DNA of 64,000 nt, from NCBI RefSeq assembly GCF_014653215.1, contig NZ_BNAI01000002.1, positions 434,001 to 498,000 on the forward strand, given 5' to 3'. This stretch comes from Pseudolysinimonas yzui (GTDB lineage Bacteria; Actinomycetota; Actinomycetes; Actinomycetales; Microbacteriaceae). The notes under the pieces were generated by a model. That model did no database searches. It saw nothing but the letters and a program-made list of their open reading frames with translations, and was not told where the DNA came from. How positions within the stretch are numbered: position 1 is the stretch's first letter; each line of letters starts with the position of its first letter. The translations under genes were made by a program, and so were the position numbers. Positions 17,012 to 24,870 of this stretch are shown here, one piece after another.

Positions 17012-17983
17012 TCAGCCCGCCATCACCTCGTCGAGCCGGCAGGTGAACGCGCGCCGGTAGGCGGTGGGGGTGGTCTGCAGCACCTTCAGGAAGTGGTGCC
17101 GCATGACCGCGGCGGTGCCGAACCCGGCGAGCTGCGCGACCTCCTCGAGGCCGGCATCCGTCTGTTCCAGCGCCTGCTGGGCCCGCAGGATGCGCTGCCG
17201 GTTCAGCCACGCCGCCGGGGTCGTGCCGAGGTCGGCGCGGAACCGGCGGGCGAAGGTGCGTGACGACATGAGCGCGCGGCGGGCGAGCTGGTCGATCGTG
17301 AGGTCCTGGTCGAGGTTCTCCAGCATCCACTCGGTCACCTCGGCGAACGAGTCGGCACGGTTCTCGGGCATCGGGGTGGGGATGTACTGGGCCTGACCGC
17401 CGTCGCGCTGCGGAGGCACGACCATGCGGCGGGCGATGACGTTGGCGGCGGCGGCGCCGTGTTCGACGCGCACGATGTGGAGGGCGGCGTCGATTCCGGA
17501 TGCGGTGCCCGCGCTGGTGACGATCGTGCCGTCCTGCACGAACAAGACGTCGGGGTCGACGTCGATGTTCGGGTGGGCCTCGGCGAGGCGGTCGGCGTGC
17601 ATCCAGTGCGTCGTCGCACGGCGCCCTTCGAGGATGCCGGCCTGGGCGAGCACGAAGGCTCCGGTGCAGACGCTCAGCACCCAGGCGCCGCGGGCGGCGG
17701 CCGCGCGCACGACCTCGAGGTAGCGCTCGTCGATGATCTCGCCGCCGACCAGGTGGGCGGGAACGGCGATCAGGTCGGCGTCCGCCGCGATCGACAGGTC
17801 GTTGTCGACCTGGAGGGTGAAACCGAAGCTGGTCGCGACCGGCCCGGGGTCGGCGGTGGCGATCTGGAAGTCGAGGGCCGGACCGCCCATCGCGCTGCGA
17901 TCGACGCCGAACACTTCGCAGACGACGCCGAACTCGAAGGGGGCGGTGCCGGGAAGCACGAGGCAGACGACCTTGTTGAGCAC
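17012..17983 (-). CDS. GlxA-family transcriptional regulator (DJ-1/PfpI domain plus AraC HTH)
   Basis: 323 residues. The N-terminal ~170 residues are a DJ-1/PfpI-like domain with VCLVLPGTAPFEFGV and SVCTGAFVLAQAG, where the Cys sits at the nucleophile-elbow position. The C-terminal ~100 residues are an AraC-type double helix-turn-helix: LTIDQLARRALMSSRTFARRF and GLEEVAQLAGFGTAAVMRHHF. The GTG at 17983 is chosen over upstream codons because an AGGAGG sits 6 bases before it. Members respond to small amines, amides or amino acids in known cases; the ligand here is unknown. It converges on the fusion glycosyltransferase 3 bases away and is divergent from the small membrane protein-galE pair. Confidence 0.85.
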   Translation of the reverse strand: MLNKVVCLVLPGTAPFEFGVVCEVFGVDRSAMGGPALDFQIATADPGPVATSFGFTLQVDNDLSIAADADLIAVPAHLVGGEIIDERYLEVVRAAAARGAWVLSVCTGAFVLAQAGILEGRRATTHWMHADRLAEAHPNIDVDPDVLFVQDGTIVTSAGTASGIDAALHIVRVEHGAAAANVIARRMVVPPQRDGGQAQYIPTPMPENRADSFAEVTEWMLENLDQDLTIDQLARRALMSSRTFARRFRADLGTTPAAWLNRQRILRAQQALEQTDAGLEEVAQLAGFGTAAVMRHHFLKVLQTTPTAYRRAFTCRLDEVMAG

Positions 17984-18052
17984 GAGCGCCTCCTGGCAGC
18001 TTTTCGACGAACTGCGGCAATCCTGCCACTCGTGGCGGAAACGCACAAGTCA

Positions 18053-18058
18053 TACCGT
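18053..18058 (+). promoter_or_regulatory. Candidate -10 box (TACCGT) for a leaderless mRNA
   Basis: TACCGT ends 7 bases before the ATG at 18066. The upstream spacer also holds a short inverted repeat, GCCAC-TC-GTGGC, at about 18024-18035, which could bind the divergent GlxA-like regulator. Confidence 0.4.
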
Positions 18059-18065
18059 TTCTGCC

Positions 18066-18188
18066 ATGGTGCTGCTCATCCTTCTCTCCCTGCTCTCCGT
18101 CGTGGCGATCGTCGCCACCGTCGTCGTCGTGCGCCGCGACGGCTACCGTCGCATCCCCCGTCGCACGGCCTCTACCCTGGAGTCGTGA
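18066..18188 (+). CDS. Small single-pass membrane protein upstream of galE
   Basis: 40 residues: one hydrophobic helix (LLILLSLLSVVAIVATVVVV) and a basic C-terminal tail with RRDGYRRIPRR. I accept it as a gene because its TGA overlaps the GTG start of galE in a GTGA junction, and because a -10-like TACCGT lies 7 bases ahead of the ATG. The positive-inside rule puts the tail in the cytoplasm. Function is unknown. Confidence 0.65.
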   Translation: MVLLILLSLLSVVAIVATVVVVRRDGYRRIPRRTASTLES

Positions 18189-19153
18189 CCTGGCTCGTGA
18201 CCGGCGGCGCCGGCTATATCGGCGCGCACGTCGTGCGCGAGTTCCTCGCGGCGGACATGCACGTGACCGTGCTCGACGATCTCTCCACCGGGCAACTCGG
18301 GTTCATCCCCGGGCGGGTGTCGTTCACCCGCGGCACGATCCTCGACGGAGCCCTGCTCGAGCGGATCTTCGACGAACACGACGTGACCGGGGTCGTGCAC
18401 GTCGCCGGTTTCAAGTACGCAGGCGTGTCGGTGCAACGCCCGCTGCACACCTACGAGCAGAACGTCGACGGCACGACGGTGCTGCTGGCCGCGATGCAGG
18501 ACCGCGGCGTCGGCAAGATGGTGTTCTCGTCGAGCGCGGCCGTCTACGGCACCCCCGACGTCGACCTGGTCACCGAAGACACCCCCAAAGCCCCCCAGTC
18601 GCCCTACGGCGAGTCGAAGCTCATCGGCGAGTGGCTGTTGCGCGATCAGGAGATCGCGGCGGGGCTGAAACACACGAGCCTGCGGTACTTCAACGTCGTC
18701 GGGTCGGGGTATCCGGAGATCCGCGACACCAGCCCGCACAACCTCTTCCCCCTGGTGTTCGAGGCGCTGGTCGAGGGTCGCACCCCGCACATCAACGGCG
18801 ACGACTACCTGACCCCCGACGGCACCAACGTGCGCGACTACGTGCACGTCTCCGACATCGCGCGCGCGCACGTCGCGGCGGCGAAACGACTGGATGCCGG
18901 CGAGCCGATCGAACCGGCCTACAACCTCGGCAGCGGCGAGGGGGTGTCGGTCGCCGAGATCATGGCCGCCGTCGCGCGGGTCACCGGCATCCCGTTCGAG
19001 CCTGAGATCGCGTCGCGCCGGCCCGGAGATCCGCCGCGGATCGTCGCCAACGGCGACCTCGCGGCACGCGATCTGGACTGGCAGATGCGCCACACCCTCG
19101 ACGAGATGGTCGCCAGCGCCTGGGCGGCACGCGCCGCCGTCAGCCCGAGCTGA
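18185..19153 (+). CDS. galE: UDP-glucose 4-epimerase
   Basis: 322 residues of the short-chain dehydrogenase/reductase superfamily. The NAD motif GGAGYIG sits at residues 7-13, the active-site triad is visible as SSSAAVYG and YGESK (Tyr and Lys), and VRDYVHVSDIARAH and YNLGSGEGVSV are typical GalE sequences. It interconverts UDP-glucose and UDP-galactose for glycan synthesis and galactose use. It starts with a GTG that overlaps the small membrane protein gene by four bases. The downstream whiB2-like gene has its own promoter. Confidence 0.93.
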   Translation: MTWLVTGGAGYIGAHVVREFLAADMHVTVLDDLSTGQLGFIPGRVSFTRGTILDGALLERIFDEHDVTGVVHVAGFKYAGVSVQRPLHTYEQNVDGTTVLLAAMQDRGVGKMVFSSSAAVYGTPDVDLVTEDTPKAPQSPYGESKLIGEWLLRDQEIAAGLKHTSLRYFNVVGSGYPEIRDTSPHNLFPLVFEALVEGRTPHINGDDYLTPDGTNVRDYVHVSDIARAHVAAAKRLDAGEPIEPAYNLGSGEGVSVAEIMAAVARVTGIPFEPEIASRRPGDPPRIVANGDLAARDLDWQMRHTLDEMVASAWAARAAVSPS

Positions 19154-19242
19154 GCGTTGCTTGGGAACTAGCTGGTTGCATCCCGGTGTCGTCGGCGCGT
19201 CGTGCCAACCTTCAACCCGAGCTGCGACTTATGATCCGCGAC

Positions 19243-19272
19243 TTGACTTCGGGTGAATGACAGCAGTGTAAT
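19243..19272 (+). promoter_or_regulatory. Promoter of the WhiB2-like gene (TTGACT-N18-TGTAAT)
   Basis: TTGACT at 19243-19248 and TGTAAT at 19267-19272 are separated by 18 bases in a locally AT-richer stretch. The start codon is about 55 bases downstream of the -10, and GAAGGGG precedes it, so this mRNA has an ordinary leader. Confidence 0.55.
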
Positions 19273-19326
19273 TATCACCAAGGCGCCCAGCGGGGGGTGG
19301 CGGTTACAACCGAAGGGGCAACACGC

Positions 19327-19668
19327 ATGACGAGGAACGAGATGGCTCACAGCAGCTACAAGCCGTCCGTTCCGGACGACTGGTTCGTCGACCCCGTGCG
19401 GCTCGGCATCCCGGGTCTGCGGCCCCAGCCGATCGATGACGACAACCCGCTCGCCTGGCAGACCGACGCGTTGTGCGCGCAGACCGACCCCGAAGCGTTC
19501 TTCCCCGAGAAGGGCGGCTCCACCCGGGACGCGAAGCGCATCTGCACGACCTGCGAGGTCAAGGCGCAGTGCCTGGACTACGCCCTGCAGAACGACGAGC
19601 GCTTCGGCATCTGGGGCGGGCTCTCCGAGCGGGAGCGTCGCCGCCTCCGCCGGTCGAAGTCGGCGTAA
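19327..19668 (+). CDS. WhiB-family iron-sulfur regulator, WhiB2/WhmD-like
   Basis: 113 residues. The four cluster cysteines are Cys50, Cys73, Cys76 and Cys82 (C-x22-C-x2-C-x5-C), followed by the GIWGG turn at 94-98 and a basic ERERRRLRRSK DNA-binding tail. The long N-terminal extension with PDDWFVDP fits the WhiB2/WhmD subgroup, which controls septation and cell division in other actinobacteria. The ATG at 19327 is preceded by GAAGGGG; a second in-frame ATG five codons later is possible. Its neighbours (membrane glycosyltransferase, DUF5719, metallopeptidase family, DUF3499) match the whiB2 neighbourhood in mycobacteria. Confidence 0.87.
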   Translation: MTRNEMAHSSYKPSVPDDWFVDPVRLGIPGLRPQPIDDDNPLAWQTDALCAQTDPEAFFPEKGGSTRDAKRICTTCEVKAQCLDYALQNDERFGIWGGLSERERRRLRRSKSA

Positions 19669-19754
19669 GGGTCTCGATACACCGCGCTCCGCGCCGCACT
19701 GCACCAACGGGACGGGCGCGGGCGCGTCGTCCCCACGACGGGCGGAGACCCGCC

Positions 19755-19760
19755 TAGCCT
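19755..19760 (+). promoter_or_regulatory. Candidate -10 box (TAGCCT) for a leaderless mRNA
   Basis: TAGCCT ends 7 bases before the ATG at 19768 of the membrane glycosyltransferase. No Shine-Dalgarno sequence is present. Confidence 0.4.
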
Positions 19761-19767
19761 CTAGACG

Positions 19768-22506
19768 ATGCCTGGGGTGAGTGCGATCCTCGTCGCCCGC
19801 GACGGCGGCGACACCGCCGAGCGCGCGCTGGACACCCAGACCCGACGCCCCGATGCCGTCGTGGTGGTGTCGGCGGGAACGTCGCTCGCCCGGGCCGTCG
19901 CGGGGTTGCCGACGGCCGACGGCCCCGAATGGCTGTGGTTGCTTCCTGCCGACGCCGTCCCCGAGCCGGATGCCCTCGCCCGACTGCTCGCCGCCGTCGA
20001 GGTCGCCCCCTCCGTCGTCATCGCGGGTCCGAAGCTCGTCGATCCCGGCGACCGGGCGCTGCTGCGATCGTTCGGAGAGAGCGTCACGGGCTACGGCGCG
20101 ACGGTGGGTCTCGCCGACGACGAACTCGACCAGTCGCAGCACGACGCCGATGACGACGTGCTCGGCGTCGTGCTCCCGGGGATGCTGGTTCGACGCGCCA
20201 TGTGGGATCTGCTCGGCGGACCCGACCCCGGCCTGCGAGGAAGCGACGCGGGCCTCGACCTCTCGATCCGCGCTCGCCTCGCCGGGGGCCGCGTCGTGCG
20301 CGTCGCCGGCGCCCGGGTCGCGGTGGCGCCGAGTCCGCAGGACTTCACCCGTCGTCGCCCGCTGGGCGCCGCGGCGCAGTATCGCGCGCGGCGGGCGGCT
20401 CAGCTCCACCGTCGGATGGCGTACGCCCCTGGTGCCGCGGTGCCGCTGCACTGGCTGTCGCTCCTGCCGCTCGCGCTCGTGCGGTCCCTCGGTCTGCTGC
20501 TCGGAAAGCGTCCCGCCGCCATTCCCGGTGAGATCGCCGCCGCGCTGACGGCGATCTTCGACGGGTCCGTGGCCGGAGCGCGGCGCACCTTCCGCCGATC
20601 CCGGCGCGTGGGCTGGACGGCGATCGCGCCGCTGCGCATCCCGCCCGACGTCGTGCGGGAACGACGCGCGAGCGCCCGCGATCGGGAACACGCGCGCACC
20701 GGGCCTCCCGACCTCGTGCGCGCCGGCTTCTTCCCCGGGGGGCTCGCCGTCACCCTGGTCGCCGCCCTGCTCGGGGCCGTACTCGCCCTTCGGCTCCTCG
20801 GCTCGACCGCGATCACCGGCGGCGCGTTGCTCCCCCTCTCCGTCGACCCGGGCACGCTGTGGGCCGGGCTGACCGGGGGCGCCCAGGACGGCCCGGTCGA
20901 CCCGTTCCGTGCCGTGCTGGCCGTCCTCGGCTCGCTCACGCCCTGGAATCCGTCGCTCGCGCTCGTCGCGCTCTGGGTCGTCGCGCTCCCGCTCGCCGCA
21001 CTCGCCGCCTGGTGGTGCGCCACGCGGCTGAGCACGCGCACCTGGCCGCCGATCCTGGCGGCAGCGTTGTGGATGCTCGCCCCGTCGTTCCTCGCGGCGT
21101 TGATCGAGGGTCGTCCGGGGGCCGTGCTCGCGCACGTGCTCTTGCCCTGGTTGCTGTTCGCCCTGCTCGAAGCCCCGCGGTCGTGGAGCGCGGCAGGGGC
21201 GGCCGGGCTGCTGTTCGCCGCCGTCGTGGCCTGCGCTCCCGTTCTCGCCCCGGTGCTCGTCGCGGCGATCGTGGCGTGGGCCGTCGCGCATCCACGGGCG
21301 CTCATCCGAATCGTCGCCATCCCGCTCCCGGCGCTCGTACTCGCCGCTCCGCTCATCGCCGCACAGCTCGCCCGCGGGACCCCGCTCGGCCTGCTCGCCG
21401 ACCCCGGGGTCGCCGTGCCGAGCGCGGTGCCCAGCGGCTGGCAGCTGCTGCTCGGGTCGCCGAGCGCCGGGGTCGGCGGGTGGACGCAGTTCGCCTCCGC
21501 TCTCGGGCTTCCCGAACTCGTCGCGACGCCGGCCTCGATCGCCTTGCTCGCGCCGCTCGCCGCGGTCGTGCTGCTCGCGCTCTTCCTGCCCGGCGCCGGT
21601 CGGGCCCTCCCCGCCACGGTCCTCGCGCTCGGCGGGTTGCTCACCGCCGTCGCCTCCGTTCACCTCGCCCCGTCGAGTTCGGGCGGTTCCGCGGTCACCA
21701 TCTGGGCGGGCACCGGGCTCAGCCTCTACTGGGCCGGCCTCATCGCGGCCGTGGTCGTCGCGATGGCCGCCCTCGGAAGGCTCGCCGTCGGAGTCGGCGC
21801 CGCCGTTCTGCTCTCGACCGCCCTCGCGGTCACGCCCTCACTCGTCGCTCTCGCGACGGGGGCAGGGCCGGTCATCGCGACGGACGGCCGCACGCTCCCC
21901 GCGATCGTCGCGGCCGAGGCGGTCGGCGATCCGGATCTCGGCACGCTGGTGCTGCGTCCGCTGGATGACGGCTCGCTCGCCGCGTCGATCGACCGCGGGG
22001 CGGGGACGACCCTCGACGAGATGTCGACCTTCGCGGCGACGCGACCCGCCCCCGATGAGAGTCAGCGCGAGCTCGCGGAACTCGCGGGCAACCTCGCGTC
22101 GCGGGGCGGATTCGATCCGGCCCCCGTCCTCGACCGGCTCGGCATCGAGTTCGTCGTGCTGACCCCGGGCACGGGGGGCGACAGCGAGCTCGTGCGCGAG
22201 CGGGCCGCCGAGGCCCTCGACGCACAGCCCGCCCTCGACGCCGTCGGGGACACCGGCCGGGGTTCGCTCTGGCGGTACCCCGATCACGTGCCCGTCGCGG
22301 CATCCGAAGGGTCCTCGTCGCTCGGGGCGCTCGCCCTCTCCGCCCAGGCCGTCGTCGTCGGTCTCACGGTGCTGCTCGCGCTGCCGACCGGTCGTCGACG
22401 GCGCCTCGCCGGCCCCGGAACCCACCATGAGCTCGACGACGACCACGACGAGGGCTTCGACTCGGCGGGCTTCGACGATGACGGATTCGGGGATGACCGT
22501 GGCTGA
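19768..22506 (+). CDS. Giant membrane glycosyltransferase, family 2 domain plus multi-pass region
   Basis: 912 residues. Residues 1-~215 form a family-2 glycosyltransferase domain starting with VSAILVARDGG; the expected WLLPADAVPEPDAL replaces the DxD region. The remainder has about twelve hydrophobic segments separated by short loops, and a soluble C-terminal part that ends in an Asp/Glu-rich tail. This organisation is known in actinobacterial proteins encoded next to whiB2, and probably transfers sugar across or at the membrane to a cell-wall glycan. The DUF5719 gene overlaps its 3' end, so the two products likely work together. Confidence 0.82.
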   Translation: MPGVSAILVARDGGDTAERALDTQTRRPDAVVVVSAGTSLARAVAGLPTADGPEWLWLLPADAVPEPDALARLLAAVEVAPSVVIAGPKLVDPGDRALLRSFGESVTGYGATVGLADDELDQSQHDADDDVLGVVLPGMLVRRAMWDLLGGPDPGLRGSDAGLDLSIRARLAGGRVVRVAGARVAVAPSPQDFTRRRPLGAAAQYRARRAAQLHRRMAYAPGAAVPLHWLSLLPLALVRSLGLLLGKRPAAIPGEIAAALTAIFDGSVAGARRTFRRSRRVGWTAIAPLRIPPDVVRERRASARDREHARTGPPDLVRAGFFPGGLAVTLVAALLGAVLALRLLGSTAITGGALLPLSVDPGTLWAGLTGGAQDGPVDPFRAVLAVLGSLTPWNPSLALVALWVVALPLAALAAWWCATRLSTRTWPPILAAALWMLAPSFLAALIEGRPGAVLAHVLLPWLLFALLEAPRSWSAAGAAGLLFAAVVACAPVLAPVLVAAIVAWAVAHPRALIRIVAIPLPALVLAAPLIAAQLARGTPLGLLADPGVAVPSAVPSGWQLLLGSPSAGVGGWTQFASALGLPELVATPASIALLAPLAAVVLLALFLPGAGRALPATVLALGGLLTAVASVHLAPSSSGGSAVTIWAGTGLSLYWAGLIAAVVVAMAALGRLAVGVGAAVLLSTALAVTPSLVALATGAGPVIATDGRTLPAIVAAEAVGDPDLGTLVLRPLDDGSLAASIDRGAGTTLDEMSTFAATRPAPDESQRELAELAGNLASRGGFDPAPVLDRLGIEFVVLTPGTGGDSELVRERAAEALDAQPALDAVGDTGRGSLWRYPDHVPVAASEGSSSLGALALSAQAVVVGLTVLLALPTGRRRRLAGPGTHHELDDDHDEGFDSAGFDDDGFGDDRG

Positions 22507-24037
22507 TCAACGGGGTCTCGTGATCGGGGCGCGGATCGCGAGCGGAACCGTGGCCGCCGGGGTCGCCGCTCTCGTCATCGCGGCGGTCGCCTTCCTGCCC
22601 CTGCCGACGGTCGGCCCGGAGCCGCGCTCCGTCACCGTCGAACCCGCGCCCGCCGACCAGGTGCGGGTCTGCCCGGGCGCGACGATGCGCATCGGCGACG
22701 AGACCGGCGGCAGCGCCGACACCGCGTTCGCGATCGGAGCCGCGACGACCGACGGCGCGGTTCTCACGGGCGACCTCGAACGGACTCGCCTCGCCTCCGC
22801 CGATGCCAGCGCATCTCCCGCGGCCGCTCCCGAGGAATTGCGTTCCGCGCCCGGAGACGGCGCCCTCATCGGCGGCGCACAGATTCAGAGCGTCGACGCG
22901 ACCGATTTCCGCGGCCTGGCCGCCGCGTCGTGCGCCGAGCCGAGCGGATCGATCTGGCTCGTGGGGGGCGCGATGACGGTCGGCCGCACGACCCTTCTGG
23001 TGCTCGCGAATCCCACCGACGTGCCGTCGCGCGTGACCCTGGAGATCTTCGGCGAGGAGGGGCCGATCTCGGCACCGGGCATGGCGGGGATCGATGTGCC
23101 GGCGAACGGGCAGACGGTGCTCTCCCTGGCCGGGTTCGCCCCCGGGGTCGCCTCACCGATCGTGCACGTCACGGCGCGCGGCGGCCGGGTGGTGGCGACG
23201 CTGCAGCAGTCGATCGTGCGCGGCCTCGACGCCGTGGGGGTCGAGGCGACGGGCGGCGGCACCGACCCCGCCGCGAGTCTCGTCGTGCCGGGTGTGCGGG
23301 TCGTCGACACCATCGGCACCAACCGGGCGAGCGCCCTCGCCGACTGGCAGGACGTCGGGCCGGTGATCCGGATCGCCGCGCCGGGCGACGCCGAGGGGCG
23401 CGCGACCGTGCGCGTCGTTCCCGAGACCCCCGGGTCGGTGGGCACGTCGTTCGTGCTGGACCTCGAACCGGGCACCGTGACCGAGGTGCCGCTCGACTCC
23501 GGGTTCGGCGAGGGTGAGGTGACCGGCGAGGCAGGTGAGGAGACCGGTGGCGTAGGTGGTCTGGCCGTCGGGGGTCTGGGCGACGGCGTCTACACGGTCT
23601 TCGTCGACGCCGATGTGCCGGTCGTGGCCGGGGTGCGTGCCTCGACCGCTGTCGACTCCGGCGTGGAACCCGAACCCGACGCCATCCTCGACGCCCCCGA
23701 CAGCGACCTGGCGTGGTTCGCGGCCGCTCCGCCGCTCGACGGCGAGGCGCTCGTCGTCGTGCCCGACGCTCCCTCTCCGCTGGTGTCGATCGTCAACCCG
23801 ACCCAGGGCGACGTCGAGGTGGAACTCGCCCCGCTCCGTGCCGGCGCGACCCCGATTCTCGTCGCGATCCCCGCGGGCGGAGCGGTGTCGGTCGGCGTCG
23901 AACCGGGTGGATACATGGTGTCGGGCGCTCAGGAGCTGTCGATCGCCGTGACCTTCGCCGCGCCCGGCGCCCTGGCATCCTTCGTCGCGTCGCCAGCGCG
24001 ACCCGTCGCGGGCCCGCTGGTCGTCCACCCCGATTGA
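22493..24037 (+). CDS. DUF5719-like membrane-anchored extracytoplasmic protein
   Basis: 514 residues. One N-terminal membrane segment (GTVAAGVAALVIAAVAFLPL) is followed by a large, acidic, beta-rich extracellular part with repeated LVVxNPTxxxVxVxLxxxxxxG-type strands, such as LLVLANPTDVPSRVTLEIFG and VSIVNPTQGDVEVELAPL. This is the pattern of DUF5719 proteins, found beside the membrane glycosyltransferase in other actinobacteria. The start is either the ATG at 22493 or the GTG at 22499; the latter has GGGG 6 bases before it. Both overlap the upstream gene. A Gly/Glu-rich low-complexity stretch lies near residues 342-360. Its biochemical role is unknown; it probably supports the glycosyltransferase. 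Confidence 0.78.
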   Translation: MTVADQRGLVIGARIASGTVAAGVAALVIAAVAFLPLPTVGPEPRSVTVEPAPADQVRVCPGATMRIGDETGGSADTAFAIGAATTDGAVLTGDLERTRLASADASASPAAAPEELRSAPGDGALIGGAQIQSVDATDFRGLAAASCAEPSGSIWLVGGAMTVGRTTLLVLANPTDVPSRVTLEIFGEEGPISAPGMAGIDVPANGQTVLSLAGFAPGVASPIVHVTARGGRVVATLQQSIVRGLDAVGVEATGGGTDPAASLVVPGVRVVDTIGTNRASALADWQDVGPVIRIAAPGDAEGRATVRVVPETPGSVGTSFVLDLEPGTVTEVPLDSGFGEGEVTGEAGEETGGVGGLAVGGLGDGVYTVFVDADVPVVAGVRASTAVDSGVEPEPDAILDAPDSDLAWFAAAPPLDGEALVVVPDAPSPLVSIVNPTQGDVEVELAPLRAGATPILVAIPAGGAVSVGVEPGGYMVSGAQELSIAVTFAAPGALASFVASPARPVAGPLVVHPD

Positions 24038-24054
24038 CCGGCGTCCCGATCGGG

Positions 24055-24495
24055 TCAGAAGTGCCGGTAGCGCTCCGGCGCGATGTCCCAGGGGTCTTTG
24101 CCGAGCAACTCGGCGACGGCGCGGAAGACGCAGCTCTCGATGAGCGAGCGGCGGTGCCACTCGTCGTCTTTATGCAGGTGTGCGAGCCGCTCGATCGGTA
24201 CCCGGTAGAGCAGGACGATGCGGCGCGCCACGTCGACCCGCCAGCGATCGACCCCGTGCTTCGACGGTTCACCGGGAGGGACGGCGGCGACCTCGAACCG
24301 CACCCGCCCCATCTCGTCAGGCCAGAGGTCGCGCAGGTACTCGACCGCCGAGGCGATGCATGAGTCGAAGAAGTCAAGCCGGGTGCGCTGGCGACGAAGG
24401 AGCGGTCCGGTCACCGACGAGCGGATCCCGCGACCGTGCCGGTCGCGGGACGTCGCGCGAGCGCTCGGCGTGCTGCGCCGCCCGATCCTCGCCAT
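24055..24495 (-). CDS. Metallopeptidase-family protein (Rv3259-like), no HExxH seen
   Basis: 146 residues. It has the LDFFDSCIASAVEYL start, the RRIVLLYRVPIERLA middle strand and an ESCVFRAVAELLGKDPWDIAP end that characterise the small actinobacterial proteins annotated as metallopeptidase family. The usual zinc motif HExxH is absent; at the equivalent place I read IESCVFRAVAE. It may therefore be a non-catalytic relative. The ATG at 24495 sits 7 bases after a TAAACT box. The gene order with DUF3499 divergent to it is the same as Rv3258c-Rv3259 in Mycobacterium. Confidence 0.75.
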   Translation of the reverse strand: MARIGRRSTPSARATSRDRHGRGIRSSVTGPLLRRQRTRLDFFDSCIASAVEYLRDLWPDEMGRVRFEVAAVPPGEPSKHGVDRWRVDVARRIVLLYRVPIERLAHLHKDDEWHRRSLIESCVFRAVAELLGKDPWDIAPERYRHF

Positions 24496-24502
24496 GCGCC
24501 CC

Positions 24503-24508
24503 AGTTTA
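24503..24508 (-). promoter_or_regulatory. Candidate -10 box (TAAACT) for a leaderless mRNA
   Basis: TAAACT on the minus strand ends 7 bases before the ATG at 24495. No ribosome binding site lies between. Confidence 0.4.
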
Positions 24509-24594
24509 GGCGCGAAGCGCGACCGTGTCGGCGGCGTGCCGGACGGCCCATGGCGGTCGGGGGGCTTACCGTGATCTCGAACAGCGAAAGGGGC

Positions 24595-24819
24595 ATGGTG
24601 AGGGGACGACCGTGCGGCAAGGTGGCGTGCGGTGAGGATGCCGTCGCCACGCTCACCTACGACTACGCGGATGCGATGGCGGTGCTGGGCCCGCTGAGCT
24701 ACCGTCCCGAGCCGCACAGTTACGACCTGTGCCCGCGACATTCGGAACGGCTCTCGGTTCCCCTCGGCTGGCAGGTCGTGCGGCATGTCGTCGTCGAAGA
24801 GCTGGCTCCCGGCGCCTGA
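24595..24819 (+). CDS. DUF3499 family protein
   Basis: 74 residues. The protein has the family's CGKVACGEDAVATLTYDYAD start, LGPLSYRPEPHSYDLC middle and CPRHSERLSVPLGW end. Two Cys near the N terminus (CGKVAC) and a Cys-x-x-His (CPRH) suggest a small zinc-binding fold. The ATG at 24595 is chosen because AAAGGGG lies a few bases upstream; the frame is open further but without a ribosome binding site, except for a possible GTG at 24571. The family is restricted to actinobacteria and of unknown function. It is followed by ahcY. Confidence 0.82.
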   Translation: MVRGRPCGKVACGEDAVATLTYDYADAMAVLGPLSYRPEPHSYDLCPRHSERLSVPLGWQVVRHVVVEELAPGA

Positions 24820-24870
24820 GCTGAAACCGCGGGCCCTGTAACACGGGGCTGAGCCTGGGATGATGGGGGG

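Noticed and set aside
19168-21663. An 831-codon open frame on the minus strand opposite the membrane glycosyltransferase
   Set aside because: Low-complexity Gly/Arg/Glu/Asp composition and no domain; the plus strand has a clear glycosyltransferase with membrane helices.
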